Below are positions 14,725 through 24,100 of a stretch of DNA of 28,990 nt, piece after piece. Every line of letters begins with the position of its first letter. Position 1 is the first letter of the stretch. Location of the stretch: positions 1 through 28,990 of the forward strand of contig CAIWVT010000355.1 in the NCBI GenBank assembly GCA_903916135.1. Direction: 5' to 3'. Made by a program: the position numbers and the translations under genes. Source of the stretch: an uncultured bacterium. Lineage in GTDB: Bacteria > Bacteroidota > Bacteroidia > Bacteroidales > CAIWKO01. Below the pieces are notes generated by a model that worked only from the letters and a program-made list of their open reading frames with translations, did not search any database and was not told the origin of the DNA.

Positions 14725-14736
14725 TAGTTTAGAATT

Positions 14737-16236
14737 ATGAATATACTCGCACTTTTTATTATTATTCCTATACTTACTATCATTGGTATTCTGAGTACTA
14801 AAGATCATCGTGGAACGCGAATAGTTTCTGCGATTGGTATGGGTTTGCAGTTAATCACTTCGGTAGTGCTTATCATTATGTTTTATGCTGAGCGCAATGC
14901 AGGGAATCATGCCGATATGTTATTTATGGTTGATTATATGTGGTTCGAATCATTAAACATACATTACTTAGTTGGTGTTGACGGTATTTCCGTAGCTATG
15001 ATTGCTCTTACCTCTGTGGTCACATTTGCAGGGGTGTTTGCTTCATGGGAAGTGAAAGATTTGCCAAGAGAATTCTTTATATCACTTATTGTTTTGGCAA
15101 CAGGTGTTTTTGGATTCTTCATATCTCTCGATTTATTCACCATGTTCTTATTCTATGAAGTCGCTGTTATCCCGATGTATTTACTCATTGGTCTTTGGGG
15201 TTCCGGTCCGAAAGAATATTCGGCTATGAAACTTACTTTGATGCTTATGGGCGGTTCGGCTATTTTATTGGTTGGTTTGTTCGGAATATATTTCAATTCT
15301 GACCCAAGTGGTGCCAGTCATTATACATTTAATATAATGGAAATTTCTAAGATAACCATCCCCATGGAGGCTCAACGTTTTTTCTTCCCATTCACATTTA
15401 TTGGATTTGGTATTCTTGGCGCCTTGTTTCCTTTCCACACATGGTCGCCCGATGGTCATGCTTCGGCACCCACGGCTGTGTCAATGTTACACGCAGGTGT
15501 GTTGATGAAACTTGGAGGTTACGGTTGTTTTCGTGTTGCTATGTTCTTAATGCCTGGTGCAGCGCATGAATTAGCCTGGATATTCATCATACTCACTGCT
15601 ACCAGCGTTGTGTATGGCGCTTTCGGGGCTATATGGCAAAAAGATTTGAAATACATCAATGCTTATTCTTCGGTGAGCCATTGCGGTTTGGTTTTGTTTG
15701 CTTTATTGATGATGAACGAAACTGCCATGGACGGCGCCATCATTCAAATGATTTCTCACGGTTTGATGACAGCCCTCTTCTTTGCTTTAATCGGCATGAT
15801 CTATGGCAGAACTCACACCCGTATGATAAACGAAATGGGCGGTTTGATGAAAATTATGCCTTTCTTAGCTGTTTGTTACGTTATCGCTGGTTTGGCTTCT
15901 TTAGGCTTACCCGGTTTGAGCGGTTTTGTTGCTGAAATGACCATTTTTGTTGGCGCATTCCAACATCCTGATACCTTCCATCGTGTGGTAACTATACTTG
16001 CATGTTCTTCAATTGTGGTTACAGCGGTTTACATTCTTCGTGTTGTAGGCGTCTTGTTATTCGGACCGATACGCAATGATGAATTCCTGAAACTCACCGA
16101 TGCGAAATGGTTCGAAAAAGTAAGTACCGTAACCCTTATCTTAGCTGTTGCTTTCATCGGTATTGTTCCTATATGGCTTTCTGATTTGATTCGCTTGAGC
16201 CTGAAACCCATCCTTGACCAATTATCTTCATTTTAA
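14737..16236 (+). CDS. nuoM: NADH-quinone oxidoreductase subunit M
   Basis: This 499-residue antiporter-like proton-pumping subunit has the family blocks VGVDGISVAMIALTSVV, MFLFYEVAVIPMYLLIGLWG with the key glutamate, GALFPFHTWSPDGHASAPTAVSMLHAGVLMKLGGYG (given for location, about 229-264) with the conserved lysine, and NAYSSVSHCGLVLFAL. It is about the same length as E. coli NuoM. nuoN starts 21 bp later. Confidence 0.97.
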   Translation: MNILALFIIIPILTIIGILSTKDHRGTRIVSAIGMGLQLITSVVLIIMFYAERNAGNHADMLFMVDYMWFESLNIHYLVGVDGISVAMIALTSVVTFAGVFASWEVKDLPREFFISLIVLATGVFGFFISLDLFTMFLFYEVAVIPMYLLIGLWGSGPKEYSAMKLTLMLMGGSAILLVGLFGIYFNSDPSGASHYTFNIMEISKITIPMEAQRFFFPFTFIGFGILGALFPFHTWSPDGHASAPTAVSMLHAGVLMKLGGYGCFRVAMFLMPGAAHELAWIFIILTATSVVYGAFGAIWQKDLKYINAYSSVSHCGLVLFALLMMNETAMDGAIIQMISHGLMTALFFALIGMIYGRTHTRMINEMGGLMKIMPFLAVCYVIAGLASLGLPGLSGFVAEMTIFVGAFQHPDTFHRVVTILACSSIVVTAVYILRVVGVLLFGPIRNDEFLKLTDAKWFEKVSTVTLILAVAFIGIVPIWLSDLIRLSLKPILDQLSSF

Positions 16237-16257
16237 CTCTAATCTTTATTTAACAAT

Positions 16258-17679
16258 ATGAATCTAAACCAATTTCTGATAATGAGGCACGAGTTACTCC
16301 TGATAGGAGTGGTGTTGTTAGTGCTGATAGCCGAATTATTCATCAAGAGCGAAAAGAAGCACTTTATGATTCCTTTCGCAATTGTGTTGTTTCTGCTTTA
16401 TACCATAGTAGGTTTTCTTCCTGCAAAAACAGGCGTGCTTTTCGGAGGAATGTATCAAACAAGTGAGTTAGTCATCTTGTTCAAGAATATACTGAATGTC
16501 GCTGTATTTATCATACTGTTGCAATCCGCTTCATGGTTACGAAAAGATATTAATCACGAACGCATCAGTGAATTTTATATCATCCTATTATCTTCCTTGA
16601 TTGGGATGAATTTTATGATTTCTGCAGGCGATTTCTTGATGTTCTATCTCGGATTAGAAACAGCAACCATTCCTTTGACAGCCCTCGCAGCTTTCGATAA
16701 ATATAAAAACAAATCTGCTGAAGCCGGTATCAAGTTTATTCTGTCATCAGCTTTATCTTCGGGCATTCTATTGTTTGGTTTGTCTATACTTTATGGAACC
16801 ACAGGTTCTATCTATTTCACTGAAGTTGCCGAAAAACTTGTAGCATCACCATTGTTGGTATTAGGATTTATCTTCTTTGTTTCAGGTATGAGTTTCAAAA
16901 TCTCTTTGGTTCCTTTCCATTTTTGGACGGCTGACGTTTACGAAGGTGCTCCTGTTAATGTAACTTCATTCTTGTCTGTAGTGTCTAAAGGCGCTGCTGC
17001 CTTCATCTTTATGGTTATTTTGTTCACTGTGTTCAAATCCTTGAGCAATATGTGGGGCGATGTGCTCTATTTACTTTCGATACTCACCATGACCATCGGT
17101 AACTTATTCGCCATGCGCCAAAAGAATATGAAACGTTTCTTGGCATTCTCCTCTATAGCCCAAGCAGGTTTTATACTTTTAGGGATTATGGGTGCAAGCG
17201 AATTAGGGATGACCTCTGTGGTGTATTTTGTATTGGTATATGTATTCTCCAATTTAGCTGCCTTCGGCGTTGTTTCAGTTATTTCTGATAAAACGGGTTT
17301 GGAAAGCATGGATGACTACAACGGTATGTATCGCACCAACCCAAAACTAAGTTTAATTATGATGTTAGCTTTGTTCTCATTGGCTGGCATACCACCTGTA
17401 GCTGGGTTCTTTGGTAAGTTTTTCTTATTCACATCGGCAGCGAGCAAAGGCTATTATTGGTTGGTTTTGATTGCTGTGTTGAACGCTACCATCTCTTTAT
17501 ATTATTATTTGTTAGTGGTGAAAGCCATGTTCATCAACAAAAATGATACGCCTATTGCCAAGTTCAAAAGCACATTTACCGATAGGTTGGCTTTGATTAT
17601 TTGTGTAGCAGGCATATTTGCAATTGGGTTCGCAAGTCCAATATATGAACTGATTCGTTCCTTAAGCTTTGGTTTTTAA
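16258..17679 (+). CDS. nuoN: NADH-quinone oxidoreductase subunit N
   Basis: This 473-residue antiporter-like subunit has the blocks AGDFLMFYLGLETATIPLTAL with the key glutamate, FKISLVPFHFWTADVYEGAP, VSKGAAAFIFMVIL and KRFLAFSSIAQAGFILLGI, plus SLAGIPPVAGFFGKFFLF near the C-terminus. It completes the 11-subunit set. An unknown 110-residue gene follows after 106 bp with no terminator between, so the transcript probably continues. Confidence 0.97.
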   Translation: MNLNQFLIMRHELLLIGVVLLVLIAELFIKSEKKHFMIPFAIVLFLLYTIVGFLPAKTGVLFGGMYQTSELVILFKNILNVAVFIILLQSASWLRKDINHERISEFYIILLSSLIGMNFMISAGDFLMFYLGLETATIPLTALAAFDKYKNKSAEAGIKFILSSALSSGILLFGLSILYGTTGSIYFTEVAEKLVASPLLVLGFIFFVSGMSFKISLVPFHFWTADVYEGAPVNVTSFLSVVSKGAAAFIFMVILFTVFKSLSNMWGDVLYLLSILTMTIGNLFAMRQKNMKRFLAFSSIAQAGFILLGIMGASELGMTSVVYFVLVYVFSNLAAFGVVSVISDKTGLESMDDYNGMYRTNPKLSLIMMLALFSLAGIPPVAGFFGKFFLFTSAASKGYYWLVLIAVLNATISLYYYLLVVKAMFINKNDTPIAKFKSTFTDRLALIICVAGIFAIGFASPIYELIRSLSFGF

Positions 17680-17704
17680 TTGTAATATTTAATTGTCCTA
17701 CTCT

Positions 17705-17776
17705 TCTAACCAATTAACCAATCAACCAATTAACTTATCAACTAATAGTTTTTCATTTTTAATTTTTCATTTTTAA
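17705..17776. repeat. Short AT-rich direct repeats between nuoN and the next gene
   Basis: Overlapping copies of ACCAATTAACC/ACCAATCAACC run from about 17709 to 17743. TTTTTCATTTTTAA then occurs twice back to back (17749-17762 and 17763-17776). Together with the repeats near 1.3, 6.9 and 24.9 kb this suggests that short tandem words are a habit of this genome's intergenic DNA. Confidence 0.75.
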
Positions 17777-17785
17777 TTAAAAAAC

Positions 17786-18118
17786 ATGTCATTAAATAAA
17801 GGTAAACATATCATCATCGAAATAGATGGCGTTCGTTGCTCGGTTGTAGAATCCGGTGTGAACGAAAGCCGCATGAAATTTCTAAAAGCATTACTCGAAC
17901 TGAATAAATATGAAGTGAAGGTGCAAGCTGAGAAACAAGGCGAAGAATTGAGCGGGAATTATACCGTGGCTGTGAACGATATCATGTTCAACCCGGTTAT
18001 TGAAGTGTATAAACGCCGTTTGATTTCTCCAAGCGGTCACAAAGTTACTCCTGCCTATTGGCTTCAAATTTCTTTGGCGGAAACTCCTGCAGAAGTAAAT
18101 TATTATACATATTCTTAA
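17786..18118 (+). CDS. Hypothetical protein, 110 residues, last gene of the nuo transcript
   Basis: I do not recognise the family. The protein is soluble, with no signal peptide or membrane helix. It begins MSLNKGKHIIIEIDGVRCSV and includes RMKFLKALLELNKYEVKVQ and a central FNPVIEVYKRRLISPSG. The balanced composition, ATG start and lack of repeats suggest a real gene. There is a single Cys (Cys18). It lies between nuoN and the hairpin terminator at 18177-18212 with no promoter of consensus quality, so it is probably cotranscribed with complex I. A role as an assembly or accessory factor is speculation from position only. Confidence 0.75.
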   Translation: MSLNKGKHIIIEIDGVRCSVVESGVNESRMKFLKALLELNKYEVKVQAEKQGEELSGNYTVAVNDIMFNPVIEVYKRRLISPSGHKVTPAYWLQISLAETPAEVNYYTYS

Positions 18119-18176
18119 TTTCTAAGGCTTAATGATCAGAATCTATTTCTTTTAAAGCTAAGTTTGTAATTTATTT

Positions 18177-18212
18177 TGTCCTATTTCATTCGTTGAAATA
18201 GGACATTTTTTG
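18177..18212 (+). terminator. Rho-independent terminator ending the nuo operon
   Basis: A perfect 12-bp stem, TGTCCTATTTCA (18177-18188) and TGAAATAGGACA (18194-18205), encloses a TTCGT loop and is followed by TTTTTT. It is the strongest plus-strand hairpin terminator in the window and lies about 60 bp behind the 110-residue gene. Confidence 0.9.
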
Positions 18213-18245
18213 TATCCACCCGTAAGATTTTCTATTTTTATTACC

Positions 18246-18273
18246 TTGGTCTGAAAGAAGATTCGTACCTTTG
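18246..18273 (+). promoter_or_regulatory. Promoter of the cupin gene
   Basis: TACCTTTG (18266-18273) is an exact -7 element. TTGG at 18246-18249 is a partial -33 element. The predicted transcription start is near 18280, about 20 bases before the ATG at 18300. Confidence 0.55.
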
Positions 18274-18299
18274 ATGAATCTATTTAAAAATAATGTATT

Positions 18300-18632
18300 A
18301 TGGAAACAAATGAATTTGAACGCGGCATGTCTTTCCGTTTTTCGGAAGTGGTGGATTATGCTGTAGGTGCTGTGGTCAGCCGCACTATTATTAAAAAACA
18401 AACCGGTACGGTAACCGTCTTTGCTTTCGACAAAGGCGAAGGTTTAAGCGAACATACTGCCCCTTTTGATGCAATGGTCAACATTGTGGATGGTTCGGCA
18501 GAAATTTTTATCAACCGCGTTCCGCATCTGTTGCATGCTGGAAGTAGTATTATCATGCCTGCCAACATTCCCCATTCGCTCAATGCTGTGGAGCGCTTTA
18601 AGATGGTGCTGACGATGATTAAAAGTCAATAA
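18300..18632 (+). CDS. Cupin-domain protein, 110 residues
   Basis: This is a single small beta-barrel cupin. Motif 1 is degenerate: in GEGLSEHTAPFDAMVNIVDG only His52 of the usual His-x-His pair remains. Motif 2, GSSIIMPANIPHSLNA (81-96), keeps the Gly, Pro, His92 and Asn pattern. Metal binding by His52 and His92 is possible but incomplete, so enzyme activity cannot be assumed. Similar one-domain cupins are common in Bacteroidota and mostly uncharacterised. It has its own promoter, and the following membrane-protein gene begins only 14 bp later, so they are likely one operon. Confidence 0.88.
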   Translation: METNEFERGMSFRFSEVVDYAVGAVVSRTIIKKQTGTVTVFAFDKGEGLSEHTAPFDAMVNIVDGSAEIFINRVPHLLHAGSSIIMPANIPHSLNAVERFKMVLTMIKSQ

Positions 18633-18646
18633 TTAATTTCGGGGGT

Positions 18647-19744
18647 ATGAAAAAAGTTACAGTTATTTTCGGGATACTTTCCGCATTGTTCATTGTTTTA
18701 GGTGTTTGTTTCAAAACCTTCCATCAGCCTGGTGCTGACATATTACTTATAAGCAGCATTGGTGGCTTTTTGATGGTCTATTTGGTATTGCTCTGCATAC
18801 AAAAGATAATTGCAACACGTGGCTTGGAAATGGCAATGAACATCGTTAAATATGCTTCATACCTTTATTTAGCTATGGGTGCCTTATTTCTTATCAATAA
18901 TTATCCTGGAGCCATTATGATTTTTGATTTAGGTTGCTGTGTATTTGTAGCAGTGTTTTTGCCATTGAAATATGTGGTTCAAAAAAAGAAAAATCCGGAT
19001 AGCAGCCCGCTAAACAAAGTGCTTCCATCCATAATTGTAATCGCCTTAGTGTTTTTACTCATCAATCGCAGTTTGTATAATAGGCTATTTGAATCTATTG
19101 CATATACGGACATTCAGGTCAATACGATGTCGAAATCTGTTGATACTTCTACCACTCATTTGTTGATGGAATTTGAATTGAATAAGACGCAATTTGCCAT
19201 GCAATTCGCTCCAAAATACGAAAAAGCTCTTACCATAAAACATTTGAGTGATAGTTTGGTTGATTTCTTGAACACCTGCAAAGCCGAAGTAATTCATCTC
19301 ACCAATCCCGATGAGGATTTAACCAATTTTGGTTTAGAAGATTTATCTGGCAGAGCCAATACAATCAAGCCAAGTCTCTATTTTGTTAAAAACTCTTTAC
19401 CTGATAAATCAGGACAAGCTTATGAGATTCGGAAGCGTATCGAAGCCCTCAACGATTCAATTAAAACAATTTGTAAGGCAGATGAAACACACCAAATATC
19501 GGTTCCGGTTCTGTTTGGTAGCTATAAGAGCCATAAAACGGGGCGTGAATATACTTGGGAAGAAGCTATGTTTGAACAAAGCATGTTGATTACCGATTTG
19601 GCATATCTCGATGTGTTGATTTTATCCGTGAAACAAACCGAAAAAGAAGTTGTCAATTCTTTATTATTGGATGCCCGCTCGGAAACGATGTGGACGTTTT
19701 GGAAAAAATATAAAGAGTTGGTTCCCGACAGGCATACGAAGTAA
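18647..19744 (+). CDS. Membrane protein with GldL-like helices and a GldM-like periplasmic region
   Basis: The 365-residue protein begins with about five membrane helices (about 3-22, 30-53, 67-84, 88-110, 124-142). The first pair contains FKTFHQPGADILL, closely resembling the FKxxHWPGA motif of the T9SS motor subunit GldL. A weaker copy (NNYPGAIMIF) follows at 85-94. The remainder (143-365) is helical and periplasmic. KALTIKHLSDSLVDFLNTCK and TWEEAMFEQSMLITDLAYLD, followed by KQTEKEVVNSLL, resemble the first periplasmic helical domain of GldM (the stretch after its single helix), including the Trp/Phe-containing turn and the helix before the domain end. It lacks the later GldM domains. This is similarity judged by eye from remembered family features. 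An accessory or decoy-like T9SS relative is possible; an unrelated helical protein cannot be excluded. Confidence 0.7.
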   Translation: MKKVTVIFGILSALFIVLGVCFKTFHQPGADILLISSIGGFLMVYLVLLCIQKIIATRGLEMAMNIVKYASYLYLAMGALFLINNYPGAIMIFDLGCCVFVAVFLPLKYVVQKKKNPDSSPLNKVLPSIIVIALVFLLINRSLYNRLFESIAYTDIQVNTMSKSVDTSTTHLLMEFELNKTQFAMQFAPKYEKALTIKHLSDSLVDFLNTCKAEVIHLTNPDEDLTNFGLEDLSGRANTIKPSLYFVKNSLPDKSGQAYEIRKRIEALNDSIKTICKADETHQISVPVLFGSYKSHKTGREYTWEEAMFEQSMLITDLAYLDVLILSVKQTEKEVVNSLLLDARSETMWTFWKKYKELVPDRHTK

Positions 19745-19801
19745 TACCCTCGTGTAAAGAGTATCTGAGTGAGCATTTAAAAGCAAGCCGTGAAACAATT
19801 G

Positions 19802-20785
19802 ATGCGTAAACGATTTTTAATAGTATGCGTTATATTTATGCTTGTTTCGAACATACAGGCACAAACGGCATTGGATACTTCCATCAATTATATTCATCAG
19901 GCAGCACCAAGTATGGAAGTGCGCCTTCTGAAATTTGCTGCCCGATTGTTTTTACCGAAAAACAGTATCCTGAAAAAGTTGGGCAGAGATCATTATGCAT
20001 CGAAGGCTGCTCCGATTCCGAAGCAATTACTCGCTGAATTTACTATAGACATAACCCAAGTTTGTGGCAGAAATGTGTATGCCATTTCTCCGAAAGGAAA
20101 AAAATCGGGGAAATATGTATTATTTCTTCACGGTGGAGGTTATATCAACAATATTTTTCATCAGCATTGGAAGTTTATTGCTCAGATAATCCGTGAAACT
20201 AATTGCACTTTCATAGTGCCCGACTATCCCTTAGCCCCCGCTGCCAATTTTAAAGAGGCGTTTGCCATGTTGGATGCCATCTATAGTGCGTTAGTATCCA
20301 AAGCCAATGCCACCAACATCATTTTTATGGGCGACTCGGCAGGTGGTGGACTTGCTCTTGCTTTGGCTGAACAACAAAAGAAAGAATCCAAGCCACAAGC
20401 AAATCAAATCATACTGTTAGCCCCTTGGCTCGATGTAAGGATGACCAACCCCGATATAAAAGAAATCGAGCAGCATGATGTCACCTTGCGAGTTTACAAT
20501 TTAGTGTCGGCAGGAAAAGCTTGGGCAGCCTCATCAAGCACCGATAATTATCTAATAAGTCCCATCAACGGACCCTTAGAAGGACTTCCCCGTATCAGCC
20601 TATTTATCGGCACGCATGACATCCTTTTGGCAGATTGCCGAAAATTGAAATCACTACTGAAACAAAAAAGTATCCCCATGAATTACTTCGAATATCCAAA
20701 GATGTTTCACGACTGGATGATGCTTGTTTCTTTGAAAGAATCTAAATGCGCCATGACGCAGATAGGGGCATTAATCTTAGAATGA
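19802..20785 (+). CDS. Secreted alpha/beta hydrolase, HSL/esterase type
   Basis: The 327-residue protein starts with a signal peptide (MRKRFLIVCVIFMLVSNIQA, then Gln). It has the oxyanion-hole motif HGGG (110-113), nucleophile elbow GDSAGG with Ser179, catalytic Asp273 in GTHDILLAD and His303 in KMFHDW. This is the hormone-sensitive-lipase-like carboxylesterase layout (alpha/beta hydrolase-3), active on short acyl esters in known members. The substrate here is unknown. I use the ATG at 19802. An in-frame GTG at 19790 would add MKQL ahead of a better signal peptide. The gene follows the GldL/GldM-like gene by 57 bp on the same strand. Confidence 0.9.
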   Translation: MRKRFLIVCVIFMLVSNIQAQTALDTSINYIHQAAPSMEVRLLKFAARLFLPKNSILKKLGRDHYASKAAPIPKQLLAEFTIDITQVCGRNVYAISPKGKKSGKYVLFLHGGGYINNIFHQHWKFIAQIIRETNCTFIVPDYPLAPAANFKEAFAMLDAIYSALVSKANATNIIFMGDSAGGGLALALAEQQKKESKPQANQIILLAPWLDVRMTNPDIKEIEQHDVTLRVYNLVSAGKAWAASSSTDNYLISPINGPLEGLPRISLFIGTHDILLADCRKLKSLLKQKSIPMNYFEYPKMFHDWMMLVSLKESKCAMTQIGALILE

Positions 20786-21136
20786 ATTTTTAATTAATGG
20801 TATGTGGTTTTGATAAAATATTTCTTTCCAAAAACCATTTTTATTCCCCCAAAAAACATCCTCCTAAAAATATATTTATATAAAAACCCCAAGTATTATT
20901 AAAAATTGGCGTTATATATAACAAAATAAAATAATGAGATAGCTTAGATAAGGAATAGTTTTTAAGCATAAAGAATATAATTTTTATGGGAGTATCATTT
21001 ATAGCAATTGTCATGTTTGTAATATTGACAAATGCCATATTTTAGACCTACGAATAACTTGGCTCTTTTTGCATAAAATAACCTTTCCCCGCATTATATA
21101 ATATCAAACTAAATAGTAAACATTAAATTCAATAGT
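20786..21136. other. Intergenic region before the T9SS protein
   Basis: About 350 bp of very AT-rich DNA with no convincing gene. A weak terminator-like inverted repeat lies at its start: TGGTTTT (20805-20811) and AAAACCA (20831-20837), a 19-base loop, then TTTTTA. I found no exact TAnnTTTG element close to the next start. The nearest (TAATTTTT, near 20980) is partial and about 150 bp upstream. Confidence 0.5.
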
Positions 21137-24100
21137 ATGAAAAAACAATTTTCTTTCTTCAAAAAAGCAATAATTTGTATTGTTTTTGTTCTGAATTATG
21201 CAAACATCTATTCCCAATGTGATTGGGAGTCGGTTGGTCCTGATGATGATATGTTCTTTATGGCAGATGGGAGCGGCAATTATCAGCCTTCCATTGCATC
21301 TGACAATAACGGCACACAATATGTTGCTTTTAGTGATGCAGAGAATGGGAAAAAAATAAGCGTAAAGCGTTATGTCAACAATCATTGGACTTTTGTCGGA
21401 ACTCCCGGGTTTTCGTTGGGAGCGGCAGATTACGTTAAAATTGCAACGGATAATCTCAATAGGGTGTATGTTGCCTATCTCGATTCAGTGAACCACCGTC
21501 GCTTGACGGTTCAATTCTTCAATGGGTTCAACTGGAGTGTGCTCGGAGTGGCAGGAATGGGGAACGATACCGTCAGGGCATTTGATATGACTGTTGACAA
21601 ATCCACCAATCATCCTTTGGTGTTCTTTACGGATTCTGTAAATGTTTCTACCGTAAAGGAATTTGACGGAAGTGCCTGGACTGCTGTGGGCACTTCAAAT
21701 TTTGGTGCGGCTCAGATGACTGAATGTCATATCTCAAGCAATAACGGAACGCCTTATGTCAGCTATTGTTCTTACACGCCAAATCGCTTAAATATATTGA
21801 AATTTAACGGGACTGCGTGGGTTGCTGCGGGTACTGTTTCATCAGCATTTACGTATGCATCATGGAATTCCGGTGTGGTTTTCGATCAAAACAATGTGCC
21901 CTGCATCGCATTTCAGGATTATAGTGCTTCGAGTCTAACAAGTGTGATGTATCTGAATGGTAGCACTTGGACTTATCTCGGAACTCCCGGCATTGTGTCG
22001 TATCAAACCTGGTATAATTTCCTTGCCTTCGACCAGTCGAATCATGCATTTTTATCTTATACCAAAGTTTCAGGCTCCAAAGCCGAGATTGCTAAGTACA
22101 ATGGCTCAAGTTGGAGCGTTGTTTCAAGTTATATCGCCCCCACCAATGTGTATATCCCAACCCAATATGCTTATTATAGAGGTATGAGCATGGACCCGAC
22201 CACCGGTGACCTGTATCTTCTTTATACGGAACAAACGGTTTCGCCTTTATTTGGTTGGAAAGATTTTGCGGTAATGAAGTATAATGGCACCACAGCAAAA
22301 ATACTGGGCAGCAGCAGCATCACCGGTGCTGTTTCGGGCAGTGGCTCAGCAGGAGCTTATTTTGATTTTGATAAATTCGGCACACCGTATGTCGTTTACT
22401 CTGATTCGTTGTATTCCGACAGGGTTAGTGTGAAGAAATATGTTGGCAACAATTGGGTTAATGTCGGGACACCTGGTTTCAATACGGGTTTCACAGAATG
22501 GGCTAAAATCGCGTTCGACACCACAGGTGTTCCTTATGTTGCCTTCCGACAGGACAACGCCGATATTTATGTGATGAAGTTCAACGGCTCAGCTTGGGTG
22601 TATGTTGGTGCTGTGATTAATAGTACATACGATGTGGCGCTTGCCATCAATCCGCTTACCAATCAACCGCATATTTTCTATTGCGATGTAAACAACAGTT
22701 TGAAGGGCAATGTGAAGAAGTTTAACGGCACGGCTTGGGTTAGTGAAGGACCGGCTAACTTCACGGTGGGTTCCTCTGCCTATTGTAATATCAAATTTGA
22801 TCATCTTGGCAATGAATACGTCGCGTATTCTGATAACGGGCAGGGCACAAAAGTAATGGTGAAGAAATACAATGGTTCCACTTGGGTAACCGTTGGCTCC
22901 GGGACGGTTTCAACGGTTCAGTCGCATCTCACGAAGCTTAAAATTGATGCGCAAAACAAGCTTTATGTGGTGTATCAAGATCAGTCAAACTCCTATCAGC
23001 CTTTGTGTCAAAAATTCGATGGAGCATCATGGCAGATGTTGGGTTCTTTTATTGCTACGGGTTATGTGGGCGATGTGGACTTGGCAGTGGATAATGGCGG
23101 CAATGTTTTTGTGTATTACAATCAGCAATATCTTAATTATTATCCCGGAACGGTGAAGCGCTTTTTCAACAATGCGTGGATACCTGTAGGCAGACAATAC
23201 ATCCATAATGCCAGTTGCAAATCGAGCCAAATCAACATCAATCCTGTTAGTGGTTTGCCTTTTATTGGATCAATCACGCAGGCAGGCACTATGAACAACA
23301 CCACGCAGTCGAAAGGATATTTTCTCAAATCGCTGCCGTGCAATTTCAGTGCTGCTTTGATGGGACAGGTTAGTTATGATGCCAACAGCAATTGTGTAAA
23401 TGATAACGGCGACCAAAACCTGACAAATCAAAGTGTGAAATTATCGCAAGGCAGCAATGCCAACCTTGCTTTTACCGATAATTCAGGGCATTATTATTTT
23501 ACCAATGCCGCAGCAGGAAGCTACACGATTGGTATGGGCACTTTAACAAATGGATATAATGTGCAGTGTTCGGCAAGTCAGCCCCACGCAACCAACATCG
23601 TGAGCAATGCCTTGACCGTTGAAGATTTTTCTATTGCCTGCACACCTCAATTTGATTTCATTGCCAACTCATTCACACCGATTGGAAATTGGTGGCCCGG
23701 ACAAAACGTAAAGCTTTGGTCAAACGTAAGTATTTTGAAAACTGTTTGCAGCGGTGCGGTGACGCCCGGACAAATACGCCTGATTTTCCCTCCTTGCCTC
23801 ACCTATATAGTGGACACAACTTTGCCGTGGCAACCCGACAATGTCGTTCATGCTGCAAGTGGCGATACGGTGTGGTATAACTTGGCAGATGTCTATAATC
23901 CAAGTCCCTATTTATACAACTCCATACTCACGTCCGCACATGTCTGCAACACTGCCACCCCTGCCGATTCTCTTTGCATATCATTGCAGGTTACGGCTCA
24001 AAATGATGTGAACATGGCAAACAATACTTACAACAGATGTGTGCATATAGCCTCCTCTTTTGATCCAAATTACAAAGAGGTAGCCCCAAAAGGATTGGGC

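Noticed and set aside
20841..21038. 65-residue open frame on the minus strand in the spacer before the T9SS gene
   Set aside because: Very AT-rich, low-complexity composition with no promoter or motif; not convincing as a gene.
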